From contig VBHX01000027.1 in assembly GCA_005879945.1 (NCBI GenBank), forward strand, positions 1-33,026: a stretch of 33,026 bases of DNA. The letters are read 5' to 3'. This document shows positions 1 through 8,411 of the stretch, in pieces; the first letter of the stretch is position 1; every line of letters begins with the position of its first letter. Both the position numbers and the translations under genes were made by a program. The notes below the pieces were generated by a model. The model saw only the letters and a list, made by a program, of their open reading frames with translations. It was not told the origin of the DNA and did no database searches. The DNA comes from Chloroflexota bacterium. Its GTDB lineage: Bacteria; Chloroflexota; Dormibacteria; Dormibacterales; Dormibacteraceae.

Positions 1-218
1 ACTACTACACGATGAACACGCTTGGTCCCGTGCGCGCGACCGGAGTCACGTTCGTGGTCCCGATCACGGCGGTGTTCTGGGGCATCGTCCTGCTTCACGA
101 GAGCCTCAGTCTTCCGATCGTCACCGGCATGGTTGTCATTCTTGGCGGGGTGGTGCTCACGAACCTGCGGGGCCGGCGGCCGAGACCTGCGATCGAGCGC
201 GAATCGGCCGTGGCTTGA
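1..218 (+). CDS. EamA/DMT-family transporter, C-terminal fragment
   Basis: The reading frame is open from the first base of the window and ends at a TGA at 216-218, so the 5' part of the gene lies outside. The visible part reads as the last two transmembrane helices of a drug/metabolite transporter. It shows the family pattern of a hydrophobic helix with a Pro (FVVPITAVFWG), then a short loop with a conserved Glu (LHESLS), then a final helix rich in Gly and Val (GMVVILGGVVLTN), ending in a basic tail. Such proteins are inner-membrane exporters or importers of small metabolites; the substrate cannot be read from this fragment. The stop overlaps the TTG start of the next gene, so the two are probably co-transcribed and translationally coupled. 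Confidence 0.75.
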   Translation, partial: YYTMNTLGPVRATGVTFVVPITAVFWGIVLLHESLSLPIVTGMVVILGGVVLTNLRGRRPRPAIERESAVA

Positions 219-1177
219 GCGGATTCCTCGACCAGCACGCCACGGCACTGCGTGAGGGGGCCGCGCGAATCCGGCCCTACGTGCGGCGAACGCCCGCTCT
301 TTCTACTGACTTCGACCCATCGCTGCTTCTGAAGGCGGAGTGCTTTCAGGTCACCGGTTCCTTCAAGCCACGCGGCGCATTCAATGCGGTTTTGTCACTG
401 GTCGAGACCGGTTCGCGCCCGAAAGGCGTGATCGCCGTGAGCTCGGGCAACCATGCGCAGGCGGTGGCGCTGGCCGCGAAGACAGTCGGCCTGCCTGCCC
501 TTATCCTCATCCCCGAGGATGCCAACCCCGCCAAGGTGGCGGCGACGCGGGCGTTGGGTGCGGAGGTCATGCAGGACGGCATCACGTTCGCGAATCGTGA
601 GCGGCGACTTCGCGAGGTCATGACCGAGCGACAGCTGACGCTCGTGCACCCCTTCGATGATTGGAACGTGATCCATGGCCAGGGCACCGCCGGCCTCGAG
701 CTATTCGAGGATGAGCCGACGATCGATCTGGTCGCGACACCAGTCGGTGGCGGTGGCCTGCTGTCGGGCACCGCGATCGCGGCCAAGAGTCACGACGCTT
801 CAGTTCGGGTTGTAGGTGTGGAACCTGCGGTGGCCGACGATGCTTACCGAAGCTGGAAGACGGGCAAAATCCAGACGCTCGACCGCGCGCCGGCGACGCT
901 GGCGGACGGCGTGCGGACCACCGCGATCGGCGAGCGCAACTTCGAGGTGATGTTCGGTCACGGACTCGTCGACGAGATCGTGACCGTATCTGAGGACGAG
1001 ATCGCCGGCGCCGTGAAGCTGGCCTGGACGCGCCTCCACCTCGCCCTCGAACCGACCGGCGCAATGTCGCTGGCTGCTTTTGTTTCTGGAAAGCTGCGAG
1101 GGCGCCGAGTTGGATTGGTGCTCACCGGCGGCAACGCCAACCTCGAGACGGTGTCTAAACTGCTGAGTCACCCATGA
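215..1177 (+). CDS. Serine/threonine dehydratase-like PLP enzyme (fold type II)
   Basis: A 320-residue PLP-dependent enzyme of the threonine dehydratase/serine racemase family. Residues 49-54 (SFKPRG) carry the Schiff-base lysine K51. The substrate loop SSGNHAQ, the phosphate-binding glycine loop GGGGLLSG and the C-terminal TGGN motif are all present and in order. The likely reaction is deamination of L-threonine or L-serine to the 2-oxo acid, or racemisation. There is no C-terminal ACT regulatory domain, so it resembles the short catabolic or serine-racemase-like forms rather than feedback-inhibited biosynthetic IlvA. The start is TTG at 215, overlapping the upstream stop (TTGA); its own stop overlaps the next ATG (ATGA at 1174). 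The exact substrate is not resolvable from sequence. Confidence 0.88.
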   Translation: MSGFLDQHATALREGAARIRPYVRRTPALSTDFDPSLLLKAECFQVTGSFKPRGAFNAVLSLVETGSRPKGVIAVSSGNHAQAVALAAKTVGLPALILIPEDANPAKVAATRALGAEVMQDGITFANRERRLREVMTERQLTLVHPFDDWNVIHGQGTAGLELFEDEPTIDLVATPVGGGGLLSGTAIAAKSHDASVRVVGVEPAVADDAYRSWKTGKIQTLDRAPATLADGVRTTAIGERNFEVMFGHGLVDEIVTVSEDEIAGAVKLAWTRLHLALEPTGAMSLAAFVSGKLRGRRVGLVLTGGNANLETVSKLLSHP

Positions 1178-1641
1178 TCCCGGTCAAAGAGGTGATGACG
1201 CGCAACGTGATCTCCTTTCGCGAGGACACCCCGATCGATGAGATCGCGACCACACTCGCCTCCAAGCGGATCACGGGGGCGCCGGTGGTCGGAACCGACG
1301 GGCATGTGGCCGGGATCGTCTCCGAGGTCGACGTGTTCTCGAAGAAGGGAAAGGTCGCGCGCGACATCATGAGCTCGCACGTCATCACGGTCAGCGAGGA
1401 CACAGGCATCGACGAGGCGGCGCGACTCTTGATCGGAGAGCGCATCCGGCGGGTTCCTGTGATCAAGCGCGGCAAGATGGTCGGCTTGCTGAGCCGATCC
1501 GACGTGCTCGAGTTCTTCGCCAGCACGCGCTGGACCTGCAACGTTTGCGGGCGCTGGGAGCGGGGCCTGGAGATGCCGGAGCGCTGTTACTCGTGCTCGA
1601 GCACCGACATCCACCTGCAGCGGGCCGATCCTGGACACTAG
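1174..1641 (+). CDS. CBS-pair protein with C-terminal zinc ribbon
   Basis: A 155-residue protein with two tandem CBS domains (about residues 5-58 and 62-116). Each begins with the usual V-M-T/I-M-S pattern and has a G-x-P-V-V/V-P-V core. The C-terminal tail has two Cys pairs, C122/C125 and C138/C141, spaced like a zinc ribbon. CBS pairs commonly bind adenosine nucleotides and act as energy sensors. The ribbon suggests a protein or nucleic-acid partner, but there is no direct evidence for one. The ATG overlaps the stop of the dehydratase gene by four bases, so the pair is likely one operon and the CBS protein may sense nucleotides in connection with amino-acid catabolism (inference). Confidence 0.85.
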   Translation: MIPVKEVMTRNVISFREDTPIDEIATTLASKRITGAPVVGTDGHVAGIVSEVDVFSKKGKVARDIMSSHVITVSEDTGIDEAARLLIGERIRRVPVIKRGKMVGLLSRSDVLEFFASTRWTCNVCGRWERGLEMPERCYSCSSTDIHLQRADPGH

Positions 1642-1699
1642 TCGCTCGACCCGACTTTCGCTGAAAGCCCAGAGCTTCACGGAATCCGTCATTCGCGAG

Positions 1700-2821
1700 A
1701 TGACGCGGTTGAATCTCGCCCTCAACGGTCCCGAGCGCGCCGTCAACTTCGCGCAGGGGTTCCCCGATTTCGACACCGATCCGCGGATTCTGGAAGCAGC
1801 GGCCGTTGCCCTGCGCGATGGGTACAACCAGTACGCGACAACCTGGGGAGCACCGCAGCTGCGCCGGGCCGTGGCACGGAAACAATCGGCGGCGTGGAAC
1901 CGCGATGTCGATCCCGAGACAGAGGTGACGGTCTCGTGCGGCGCGACCGAGGCAATGATCGCCGCGATGCTCACCGCGGTCGACCCGGGCGATGAGGTCA
2001 TCGTGTTCGAGCCGTTCTACGAGAACTACGGACCCGACTGCATCCTCAGCGATGCAATCCCGCGCTACGTGGCGCTGCGACCGCCCGAGTGGTCGTTCGA
2101 CCCCGACGAGCTGCGTTCGGCATTCACGCGCAAGACCCGAGCCATCGTTGTCAACACACCACACAACCCGACTGGCAAGGTGTTCTCACAGTCGGAGCTC
2201 GAGCTGATCGCCCAGCTCTGCATCGAGCACGACGCGATCGCGATCACCGACGAGATTTATGAGCACCTCGTCTATCGCGGCGACCATGTGAGCATGGCCA
2301 CCCTTCAGGGGATGGCCGACCGGACGATCACGATCAGCGGCGCGAGCAAGACGTTCTCGGTCACGGGCTGGCGCGTGGGTTGGCTCATCGCGCCGCCTGA
2401 CCTCACAGGAGGCATCCGCAAGGTGCACGACTTCCTGACGGTCGGCGCCGCCCATCCGCTTCAGGTCGCGATTGCCTCTGCCCTCGCACTTCCCTCGTCC
2501 TTTTATGTGGAGCTGGTCGGCGACTATCGAGAGAGACGGGACGCCATCGTGACGGGGCTTCAAGAATGCGGGTTCGAGGTGGCCGCGCCGGACGGTGCGT
2601 ACTACGTCATGGCGGGCATCGCGGGACTGGGCTTCGACGACGACGTCGCCATGGCGAGACACCTCATCGAGAAGGTGGCTGTCGCGACGGTGCCCGCATC
2701 GAGCTTCTATCACGACCGGCGGCTTGGGCGCGGCCATGTGCGCTTCAGCTTCCCGAAGCGGCTGGAGACGATCGAGCGGGGCATCGATGCGCTTCGCACC
2801 CTGAAGCTGCCGAGGCGTTAA
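1700..2821 (+). CDS. Class I/II PLP aminotransferase
   Basis: A fold-type I aminotransferase of the aspartate/kynurenine/methionine aminotransferase group. Visible motifs are FAQGFPDF near the N-terminus, the NTPHNPTGK loop, the DEIYEHL segment and the PLP lysine K217 in SGASKTFSVTGWRVGW. It probably transfers the amino group of an amino acid to 2-oxoglutarate or another keto acid; substrate unknown. The start is uncertain. ATG 1700 is the first ordinary start codon, but the frame stays open upstream and reads as the expected N-terminal family sequence (SLKAQSFTESVIREMTRL) from about 1658. The only start-like codons upstream are CTG (1661, 1631) and ATT (1691). The true protein is probably 13-23 residues longer. 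It follows the CBS gene on the same strand by about 60 bases. Confidence 0.88.
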   Translation: MTRLNLALNGPERAVNFAQGFPDFDTDPRILEAAAVALRDGYNQYATTWGAPQLRRAVARKQSAAWNRDVDPETEVTVSCGATEAMIAAMLTAVDPGDEVIVFEPFYENYGPDCILSDAIPRYVALRPPEWSFDPDELRSAFTRKTRAIVVNTPHNPTGKVFSQSELELIAQLCIEHDAIAITDEIYEHLVYRGDHVSMATLQGMADRTITISGASKTFSVTGWRVGWLIAPPDLTGGIRKVHDFLTVGAAHPLQVAIASALALPSSFYVELVGDYRERRDAIVTGLQECGFEVAAPDGAYYVMAGIAGLGFDDDVAMARHLIEKVAVATVPASSFYHDRRLGRGHVRFSFPKRLETIERGIDALRTLKLPRR

Positions 2822-2866
2822 CAGGCAGGGTTTCTGCTTCCGCCGTCGCCCTTCTAGCCTTGGGCC

Positions 2867-3265
2867 ATGCGAAGGTTGGTTCGAGCACCGCTCGCGTGGA
2901 TGGTGATCGCCGAAGTCGCCGTCGTCGGCGCTCTGATCGTGGTGGCTTGGCACGCGTTCGGCAGTGTGACGTCTTCGAGGGCGGCGGCTCCTCTTCTATT
3001 TCCTCAGGTGGTTGCCTCGCCGGCGGACACAGCGCTCCCAGGGGCGGGTGTGCCGGTCGCTGAGGGGAGCAGGCGAGGGCCTACACCCGGACTTAATCTT
3101 GGGATCGAGTTCTGGCGCTTGCGTCTCGGCAGGCTCAATCGCGACGAGGCTGCGTTCGAGGCGCTCGAGTGGCGGATCACGCACACGGTTATGAGTGCCG
3201 CGCGCGAGTACATAGATACGGTCGTGCTGCCGGCGGTGAGGCACGCGGAAGGAGGGGTCGCTTAA
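2867..3265 (+). CDS. Hypothetical single-pass membrane protein
   Basis: A 132-residue protein I do not recognise. Residues 1-8 are basic, followed by one hydrophobic helix (about residues 9-31), so it is probably membrane-anchored with the rest outside or a signal-anchor. The middle is rich in Pro, Gly and Ser with low-complexity character. The C-terminal third (LRLGRLNRDEAAFEALEWRITHTVMSAAREYIDTVVLPAVRH, quoted only by its ends: LRLGRL to PAVRH) looks helical. It starts at ATG 2867. A TANNNT-like hexamer (TAGCCT, 2855-2860) ends six bases before the ATG and would fit a leaderless transcript, but no clear -35 is seen. It converges on the bactofilin gene. Confidence 0.55.
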   Translation: MRRLVRAPLAWMVIAEVAVVGALIVVAWHAFGSVTSSRAAAPLLFPQVVASPADTALPGAGVPVAEGSRRGPTPGLNLGIEFWRLRLGRLNRDEAAFEALEWRITHTVMSAAREYIDTVVLPAVRHAEGGVA

Positions 3266-3300
3266 AGACGACGGCCGCTGCCCGATTCAGACCGTGAGTT

Positions 3301-3681
3301 TTAGGACTTCTCCGGGGACATGGTGACGTTCCCGTTCAGGGTCGCGCCGTCCTCGACCGTGAGCCGGCTCACCTTGACGTCACCGTTGAGGTGTCCGGAC
3401 CCGCCGAGGGTCAGGCGGCGTCGCGCGGTCACGTTTCCGTTGACCTGGCCGCGGACGCTGACGTTAGAGCCCTCTATCGTGGCCTGGACGTTGGCGGTGC
3501 TGTCCACCGACACGTCGCCGCTGGCCTTGAGCTCACCCTCGACCGTGCCGGCGACCTTGAGGTCGCCCTGGATCTCCAGGCGTCCATGCAGGCTGTCGCG
3601 CGGGCCGAGGTTGACGACGTTGGTGCCACCGTTCTGGGTGCTTGCGGCAGCGTGGGTCCCGGACTTCTCAGCTTGGGCCAT
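3301..3681 (-). CDS. Bactofilin (polymer-forming cytoskeletal protein)
   Basis: A 126-residue protein with a disordered N-terminal tail of about 25 residues, followed by a right-handed beta-helix core. The core shows regularly spaced G/V/N repeats such as GRLEIQGDLKVAGTVEG, GDVSVDS, GQVNGNVTA and LNGDVKVSRLTVEDGATLNGNV. Bactofilins self-assemble into cytoplasmic or membrane-associated filaments that position cell-wall enzymes or other machinery. The start was chosen at ATG 3681, because GGAGG lies eight bases upstream of it. A GTG at 3696 is also in frame, but that choice would put the ribosome-binding site inside the gene. It stands alone, divergent from the methyltransferase at 3854, with convergent transcription from the hypothetical gene at its 3' side. 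Confidence 0.88.
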   Translation of the reverse strand: MAQAEKSGTHAAASTQNGGTNVVNLGPRDSLHGRLEIQGDLKVAGTVEGELKASGDVSVDSTANVQATIEGSNVSVRGQVNGNVTARRRLTLGGSGHLNGDVKVSRLTVEDGATLNGNVTMSPEKS

Positions 3682-3853
3682 TTGGGCGTCCTCCACTGGG
3701 TTGATCGAGCGTTTCCCTAGTTTTGCTCAACTCCGACGGTCACCTGGACTTGCGATTAAACGCATAACTAGGAAGAGTTCGGATTTAGACGAGCTAGCAT
3801 CGTAGCAAAGTGGTCGTCGGACAACGGGAGAACGAGGCAACCGGGATCAAGCG

Positions 3854-4729
3854 TTGGGCGGAAACCCTGAGCATCTGATGGCGGCGCTGATGAATCCGGA
3901 CTCGTCCGACGAGATGGTCGACCACCTGGTCGACTTCTTCGACCAGATTGCCCCCGTTTATGACAGCTGGGCGAACGGCCAGCACTCGCGGGTGGCAGCC
4001 AGGCTGGTCGAGCTGGTCAAGCCCAAGAAGGGGCAGCAAGCGCTCGACGTCGGCACGGGCACAGGCCTGGTCGCGCATTTCGTGGCGGCGAAGGTCAGCC
4101 CTGGTTCGGTTATGGGCATCGACCTGTCGGACCGCATGCTGTCGATCGCCCGCTCGAAAGAGAGCAAGAACACGCAGTTTCTGGGCATGGCCGCCGAACG
4201 GTTGGTATTCAGGCCGGAGACCTTCGACCTGGTCACGATGGGCGAGGCGCTCGCGTACTTCGCGGACCCGGACGATGCCCTCAACGAGGCATATCGTGTG
4301 CTTAGAGAGGGTGGCCGCATCGCGGTGTCGTGCCAGCGTCGCAGCCTGAGCACCCGTGCCCAGGACCTGTTCTTCCAAGGCCTTGGCCCGTTGGCCCGCC
4401 GGCACTATCTGAACTTCCCGCGGTACAGCTCCGAGCGCTCGCGGTTCGGCGAGCCGGACGTGCTGCCCCGCCTGTTGGAGTCAGCCGGCTTCGAAGTCGA
4501 GCTGCTGACTGAGATGGTGACCGGCGGCCGGGCACAAGACGCGCGCGAGTGGATCGAGATGATGGCCGGCGCGGGTCCGCTGCCTTACACATTGATCAAG
4601 GCCCTGGGCCCGCGCTACCGGTTGGAGCTGGAGGCGGACGTCGAGTCCGCAATGGACAGCCTCGGCGATCCAGACGATTCGTTTCGCTACCACCATTCTT
4701 ACTTGATGGCGGTCGGAATCAGGCGCTGA
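3854..4729 (+). CDS. SAM-dependent class I methyltransferase
   Basis: A 291-residue Methyltransf_11/UbiE-like enzyme. The SAM-binding motif I is ALDVGTGTGLVAHF, followed by an acidic residue at the end of strand 2 (GIDLSDRML) and the motif FDLVTMGEALAYFADPDDAL characteristic of small-molecule methyltransferases. The post-core part has a typical mixed alpha/beta extension. The acceptor substrate is unknown. TTG 3854 gives the longest form; ATG 3878 and ATG 3890 are alternatives, and no strong ribosome-binding site separates them. It is divergent from bactofilin, and its last bases overlap the end of the convergent MFS gene (stop at 4719). Confidence 0.82.
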   Translation: MGGNPEHLMAALMNPDSSDEMVDHLVDFFDQIAPVYDSWANGQHSRVAARLVELVKPKKGQQALDVGTGTGLVAHFVAAKVSPGSVMGIDLSDRMLSIARSKESKNTQFLGMAAERLVFRPETFDLVTMGEALAYFADPDDALNEAYRVLREGGRIAVSCQRRSLSTRAQDLFFQGLGPLARRHYLNFPRYSSERSRFGEPDVLPRLLESAGFEVELLTEMVTGGRAQDAREWIEMMAGAGPLPYTLIKALGPRYRLELEADVESAMDSLGDPDDSFRYHHSYLMAVGIRR

Positions 4730-6308
4730 CCTGCGGGTTTCCGCCTGTCGCAGCTGTTCTGACGCGTGAAGTGCCGCCGATCGTGATCGCGGCGACTAGC
4801 GCTGCGACCAAGCACAGCCCGGCGGCGACGGCGAATATTTCGCGGTACTCCTGCAGAAAAGCCGCTGCCACCAATCGCTCAAGGTGATCGACGCGGGCGC
4901 GGACGTCAGGGTCGGTGAGCTGCGGCGTGCCGAGGATCTGGTGGAAGCGGTAGAGGCCGTAGGCGGTCAAACCGGCCAGGCCGACCAGCATTCCCATGGT
5001 CCTTGACAGGACGACAAGGCTTGAGGCGAGACCATGGTGCTCGGCGCGGGTCAGCTCGAGAACCTTGGCCGCCAGCGGCGCGATGACGATTCCGAAACCC
5101 AGCCCGCACGCGGAGAGGGCGATGTCGGCCACTCGAAGCGGCCCGACGTAGAGCGTCAGCTCATTTGACTGCCAGCCGGCCATCTGCACGAATGCCGCCG
5201 CAGCCAGCGCCATCCCGACGATTGAAGTGGCGCGAGCACCGATTCGCGTGCCGAGCAAGCCTCCGAGCACGGCGCCGGCCGGCACGCCGATCAGGAAATG
5301 CGAGAGCAGCAGACCGGAGCCGAGCTGGTCGAGCTTGAAGACGAGCCGGCCAAGCAGTGGAACGTCAACCAGGGCGACCATGAGGGCGACGCCGATCAGG
5401 AGATTGGCCGAGGTGGCGCCGATGAAGGCGCGGCTGTGGAGGAGGCGATGCGGAATTAGAGGCTCGAGGCGCCTCGACTGGCGCCATCCGTACAAAGCCA
5501 GGACCGCCACGCTCAGTGTGCCGACCGGGATGAGCAGTCCGCTCGTGGCACGGGTGGTGGGGTCGTCGGGGTAGAGGGCGAGGACGAGTAGTCCAAGCCC
5601 CAGGCCGAGAAGGGCCGCTCCGACCCAGTCGAGCGAGGTCGCGGCCGAGGCGTCGAGCCTGCTCTGCTTGCGGCTGCCGAGCAGGAGGCCACCGGCGCAC
5701 AGGGCGGCGAGCGGCAGGTTGAGCCAGAAGACGAAGCGCCACCCGCCCAGCGAAGTCGCCGCCGCTGCGAGCGTTGCGCCGTACAGAGGTCCGAACACGC
5801 TGCCGGCCTCCTGCATCGCCGCCACCGAACCGAGCGCGAGCACCCGACGCTCATTGCGATAGAGGTCTGCCGCCAGCGCCAGTGATAGGGGGACGAGCCC
5901 GCCGCCGCCCAAGCCTTGAAGGAACCTGCCCATGACGAGCCAGGGCAGACCGGCGAAGCTCCAGAGTCCAGCGGTGGCGGTGATGGCTGAGCCGGCCGCA
6001 AAGATGAGCATGCAGAACGCATATACGGGGGCCCTGCCCCGGATGTCGGAATATGCCCCGAGCAGCGGCATCGCCACGACATAACCGCCGAGGAACCCGG
6101 TGACGATGGGAGTCGCCTGCTCGAACCGGTCGATGGTCAGCCCGACGTCGGCGAACATGGCCGGCAGGAGGGTCACGACGACGTAGGCGTCGAGGGCCGT
6201 TACGAAAAGGCCGAGGCCGGCCAAAACCAGGAGCACCGGCCGCCGGGTCGCTGGTTCGATGTCAGAAATAGTGTGCGTCACCGAGTCTGATTTCGAGCTC
6301 AGACGCAC
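4719..6308 (-). CDS. MFS transporter, DHA2/EmrB-like
   Basis: A 529-residue polytopic membrane protein consistent with a 14-helix drug:H+ antiporter-2 member. The first helix carries the family pattern ALDAYVVVTLLPAM. The helix 2-3 loop motif appears as GAYSDIRGRAPVY, and motif C (antiporter signature) as GSVFGPLYGATL in helix 5. The protein would export a lipophilic compound using the proton gradient; the substrate is unknown. The start is GTG at 6308, but other in-frame starts a few codons inside cannot be excluded. It is intact, unlike the second DHA2 gene of this window at 10850-12347. It is the last gene of the minus-strand run, about 100 bases downstream of the lipoprotein gene. Confidence 0.85.
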   Translation of the reverse strand: MRLSSKSDSVTHTISDIEPATRRPVLLVLAGLGLFVTALDAYVVVTLLPAMFADVGLTIDRFEQATPIVTGFLGGYVVAMPLLGAYSDIRGRAPVYAFCMLIFAAGSAITATAGLWSFAGLPWLVMGRFLQGLGGGGLVPLSLALAADLYRNERRVLALGSVAAMQEAGSVFGPLYGATLAAAATSLGGWRFVFWLNLPLAALCAGGLLLGSRKQSRLDASAATSLDWVGAALLGLGLGLLVLALYPDDPTTRATSGLLIPVGTLSVAVLALYGWRQSRRLEPLIPHRLLHSRAFIGATSANLLIGVALMVALVDVPLLGRLVFKLDQLGSGLLLSHFLIGVPAGAVLGGLLGTRIGARATSIVGMALAAAAFVQMAGWQSNELTLYVGPLRVADIALSACGLGFGIVIAPLAAKVLELTRAEHHGLASSLVVLSRTMGMLVGLAGLTAYGLYRFHQILGTPQLTDPDVRARVDHLERLVAAAFLQEYREIFAVAAGLCLVAALVAAITIGGTSRVRTAATGGNPQVSA

Positions 6309-6408
6309 CCCTTGGCGGGCCCTCCCTTCCTCGTGTCGGTCCCTCCCCCAACCGACACTCCTGCGCCCGACCCTATCGGAATTGAGGGGCTCGCCACAAC
6401 CCTGCCCG

Positions 6409-7107
6409 TTAAGACACGGCCGGCGAGGAGATCGCCACCGCCCCGTTGAACCCGCTCAGGTCAACCTCCACCGAGCTCGGCGTGCCGTTGTCACCGAAGG
6501 CACCCGAGAGCACAGCCTTGCGGACCAGGTGATCCGAACCGCCGATCCAGATCGTCGCGTCCACGTCCCCAGACGAGTTGAGCTGAGGCAGCATGCTGTG
6601 GACCTGGCTCGCGCTATACGTCGCAGTCACCTTGTGCGAGTCGACGCCACCCACCTGCTCGACGGCGATGTACTTCGGGTTGCGCCCGGCGGGGATCACC
6701 GCGGGCAGGCCGGTCTTGGCGTCGAACAACTTGGCGAGGTCGGGGATGTCGGCGGCGTCCACGCCCGTGAGCTCGTTGTAGCCGGAAAATGGCAGGTGAA
6801 GGTACACGTGCCCGCCGGCGATGATCACCTCGAGGGCGATCTGCACGTCCTGCTGGCGCACGGTGTAAGTGGTGTCGCTGTCGGACGGCAGCCGCAGCGC
6901 CGCCTTCGCGGCGACCAGCGCGAAGCCGCGAAAGCTGACGGTGCCCTTGGTGAACTTCAGGCTTGAGCTGACCGACTTGAGATTGGCCATCGCCGAGCCG
7001 CCTTGGCGAAGGGCCTGCACGGGGTCTTCCGGCTGCAGTCCTCCGCAGCCGGCAAAAAGCGCCAGCGCCACCGCGCACGCACAGAGCGACGCCAGCCTGG
7101 TCTTCAC
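6409..7107 (-). CDS. LppX/LprG-like lipoprotein
   Basis: A lipoprotein of about 232 residues. With GTG 7107 as start, the N-terminus is a compact lipoprotein signal peptide: basic MKTR, a hydrophobic stretch, then the lipobox FAGC with C21 as the lipidation site. The mature part resembles the LppX/LprAFG family: an N-terminal helix with MANLKSVSSSL, then long beta strands forming a half-barrel that can hold an acyl chain. Family members carry lipids or glycolipids between the membrane and the cell surface. A longer start (TTG 7158) overlaps the stop of the upstream NADH dehydrogenase gene (TTGA), but it would bury the signal peptide behind 17 extra residues, so I prefer 7107. Placement next to an MFS gene resembles the LprG/Rv1410 pairing known from mycobacteria. 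Confidence 0.78.
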   Translation of the reverse strand: MKTRLASLCACAVALALFAGCGGLQPEDPVQALRQGGSAMANLKSVSSSLKFTKGTVSFRGFALVAAKAALRLPSDSDTTYTVRQQDVQIALEVIIAGGHVYLHLPFSGYNELTGVDAADIPDLAKLFDAKTGLPAVIPAGRNPKYIAVEQVGGVDSHKVTATYSASQVHSMLPQLNSSGDVDATIWIGGSDHLVRKAVLSGAFGDNGTPSSVEVDLSGFNGAVAISSPAVS

Positions 7108-7154
7108 CTCACAAGTATCAGCCCCGCATCCGGCCAGTTTGTGACGCGCCGAAC

Positions 7155-8411
7155 TCAATCAGGCGGTTCTTCAGCCGCACGCAGGATCAGACGGATCGGC
7201 CGGTCGTAGAAGAGATAGTCCCACGCCCAGTTCACGAGCACGACGATCCGGCTGCGGAAGCTGATGACGTTGATCAGGTGGACGAAAAGCCACATCAGCC
7301 ACCCCAAGAATCCGGTCAGGCGGACCGGTCCGAGCTCCGCGACCGCTGAGTTGCGGCCTATGGTGGCCATGATTCCAGGGTCCTTGAACCAGAAGTTGGT
7401 TGCGCCGTACCCGCTCAATAGATCCTTGATGGTGGCCGCCACCTTCCGGCCTTCTTGCATCGCGACCGGAATGAGCATGGGCAGCGGAGCGTCGCGATCG
7501 ACAGCCCCGGCGATGTCACCGATCACGAACACGTCCGGATGTTCGGGCACCTGCAGCGTCGGAAGAACCTGGATCCTGGCTTGCTTCCCAAGCTGCAGGC
7601 TCAACGTCGCTCCCACATCTGATGCGCGAACCCCGGCGGTCCAGATCACAGTTGATGCCAGGATCTCGTGCCCGTCCGAGAGCCGGATCGATCCGGAGGT
7701 AACATCCTCGACCCTGGCTTTCAAGAGAACCTCGACGCCCTTCTTCTCCAGTGACATGCGCGCGGCGTCCCGCAGTGGCGGTGCGAAGGTGCCCAGCAAT
7801 GAACCGGCCGCCTCGAGGAGCACCACCCTCACGAGGTCGAGGTCGAGGTCGCGATAGTCCTTGCGCAGGACCAGGTTGATCAGCTCGGAGAGCGCACCGG
7901 CCATCTCCACACCAGTGGGTCCGCCGCCGACCACTGCGAACGTGAGCAACGATCTGCGCCGCTCGCGATCTTCTGTCCACCTGGATTCTTCGAAGCGCAT
8001 CAGGATGCGGTTCCTCACGGCCAGGCCCTCATCCAGATTCTTCAGGCCGAATGCGTGCCGAGCCAGCGAAGCGTTGCCGAAGTAATCGCTCTGGCTGCCT
8101 GTGGCCAGGACGAGGTAGTCATACGAAAGTGCACCGTGGTCCGTCAGCAATAGACGTTTCTCAAAATCGGCCCCAGTCACGTTGGCAAGCAGAAAGTCGG
8201 CATTACGCAAGGGTCGAATCAGCTGTCGCACCGGCCGGGCAATCTCGCCAGGGTCGAGAACTGAGGACGCGACCTGGTAGAGGAGCGGAGTGAAGAGGTG
8301 GTAGTTGTTCCGGTCGACCAGCAAAACGTCCACCGGGGCACCCTTGAGGCCTCGGGCGCAGGTGAGCCCGGCGAACCCGGCGCCGGCGATCACCACCCGC
8401 GGCCGGCTCAC
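7155..8411 (-). CDS. ndh: Type II NADH:quinone oxidoreductase (NDH-2)
   Basis: A 418-residue flavoprotein oxidising NADH and reducing membrane quinone without proton pumping. It has an N-terminal FAD Rossmann motif VVIAGAGFAG (residues 6-15), the quinone-site region YHLFTPLLYQVAS, a second dinucleotide (NADH) motif VVGGGPTGVEMAG, and the FAD-binding VFVIGDIAG segment. The C-terminal part is hydrophobic (LGWLMWLFVHLINVISF), which fits peripheral membrane attachment. The start is GTG 8411, whose GTGA overlaps the stop of the LigD polymerase gene. The open frame extends upstream to 8627, but only as out-of-frame sequence inside that polymerase gene. Coupling of a respiratory enzyme to end-joining genes is probably only operon packing. 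Confidence 0.9.
   Translation of the reverse strand: MSRPRVVIAGAGFAGLTCARGLKGAPVDVLLVDRNNYHLFTPLLYQVASSVLDPGEIARPVRQLIRPLRNADFLLANVTGADFEKRLLLTDHGALSYDYLVLATGSQSDYFGNASLARHAFGLKNLDEGLAVRNRILMRFEESRWTEDRERRRSLLTFAVVGGGPTGVEMAGALSELINLVLRKDYRDLDLDLVRVVLLEAAGSLLGTFAPPLRDAARMSLEKKGVEVLLKARVEDVTSGSIRLSDGHEILASTVIWTAGVRASDVGATLSLQLGKQARIQVLPTLQVPEHPDVFVIGDIAGAVDRDAPLPMLIPVAMQEGRKVAATIKDLLSGYGATNFWFKDPGIMATIGRNSAVAELGPVRLTGFLGWLMWLFVHLINVISFRSRIVVLVNWAWDYLFYDRPIRLILRAAEEPPD

Noticed and set aside
7836-7856. Short tandem GAGGTC repeat
   Set aside because: It encodes alternating Asp-Leu within the NDH-2 protein, is only three units long and occurs in a plain coding context.
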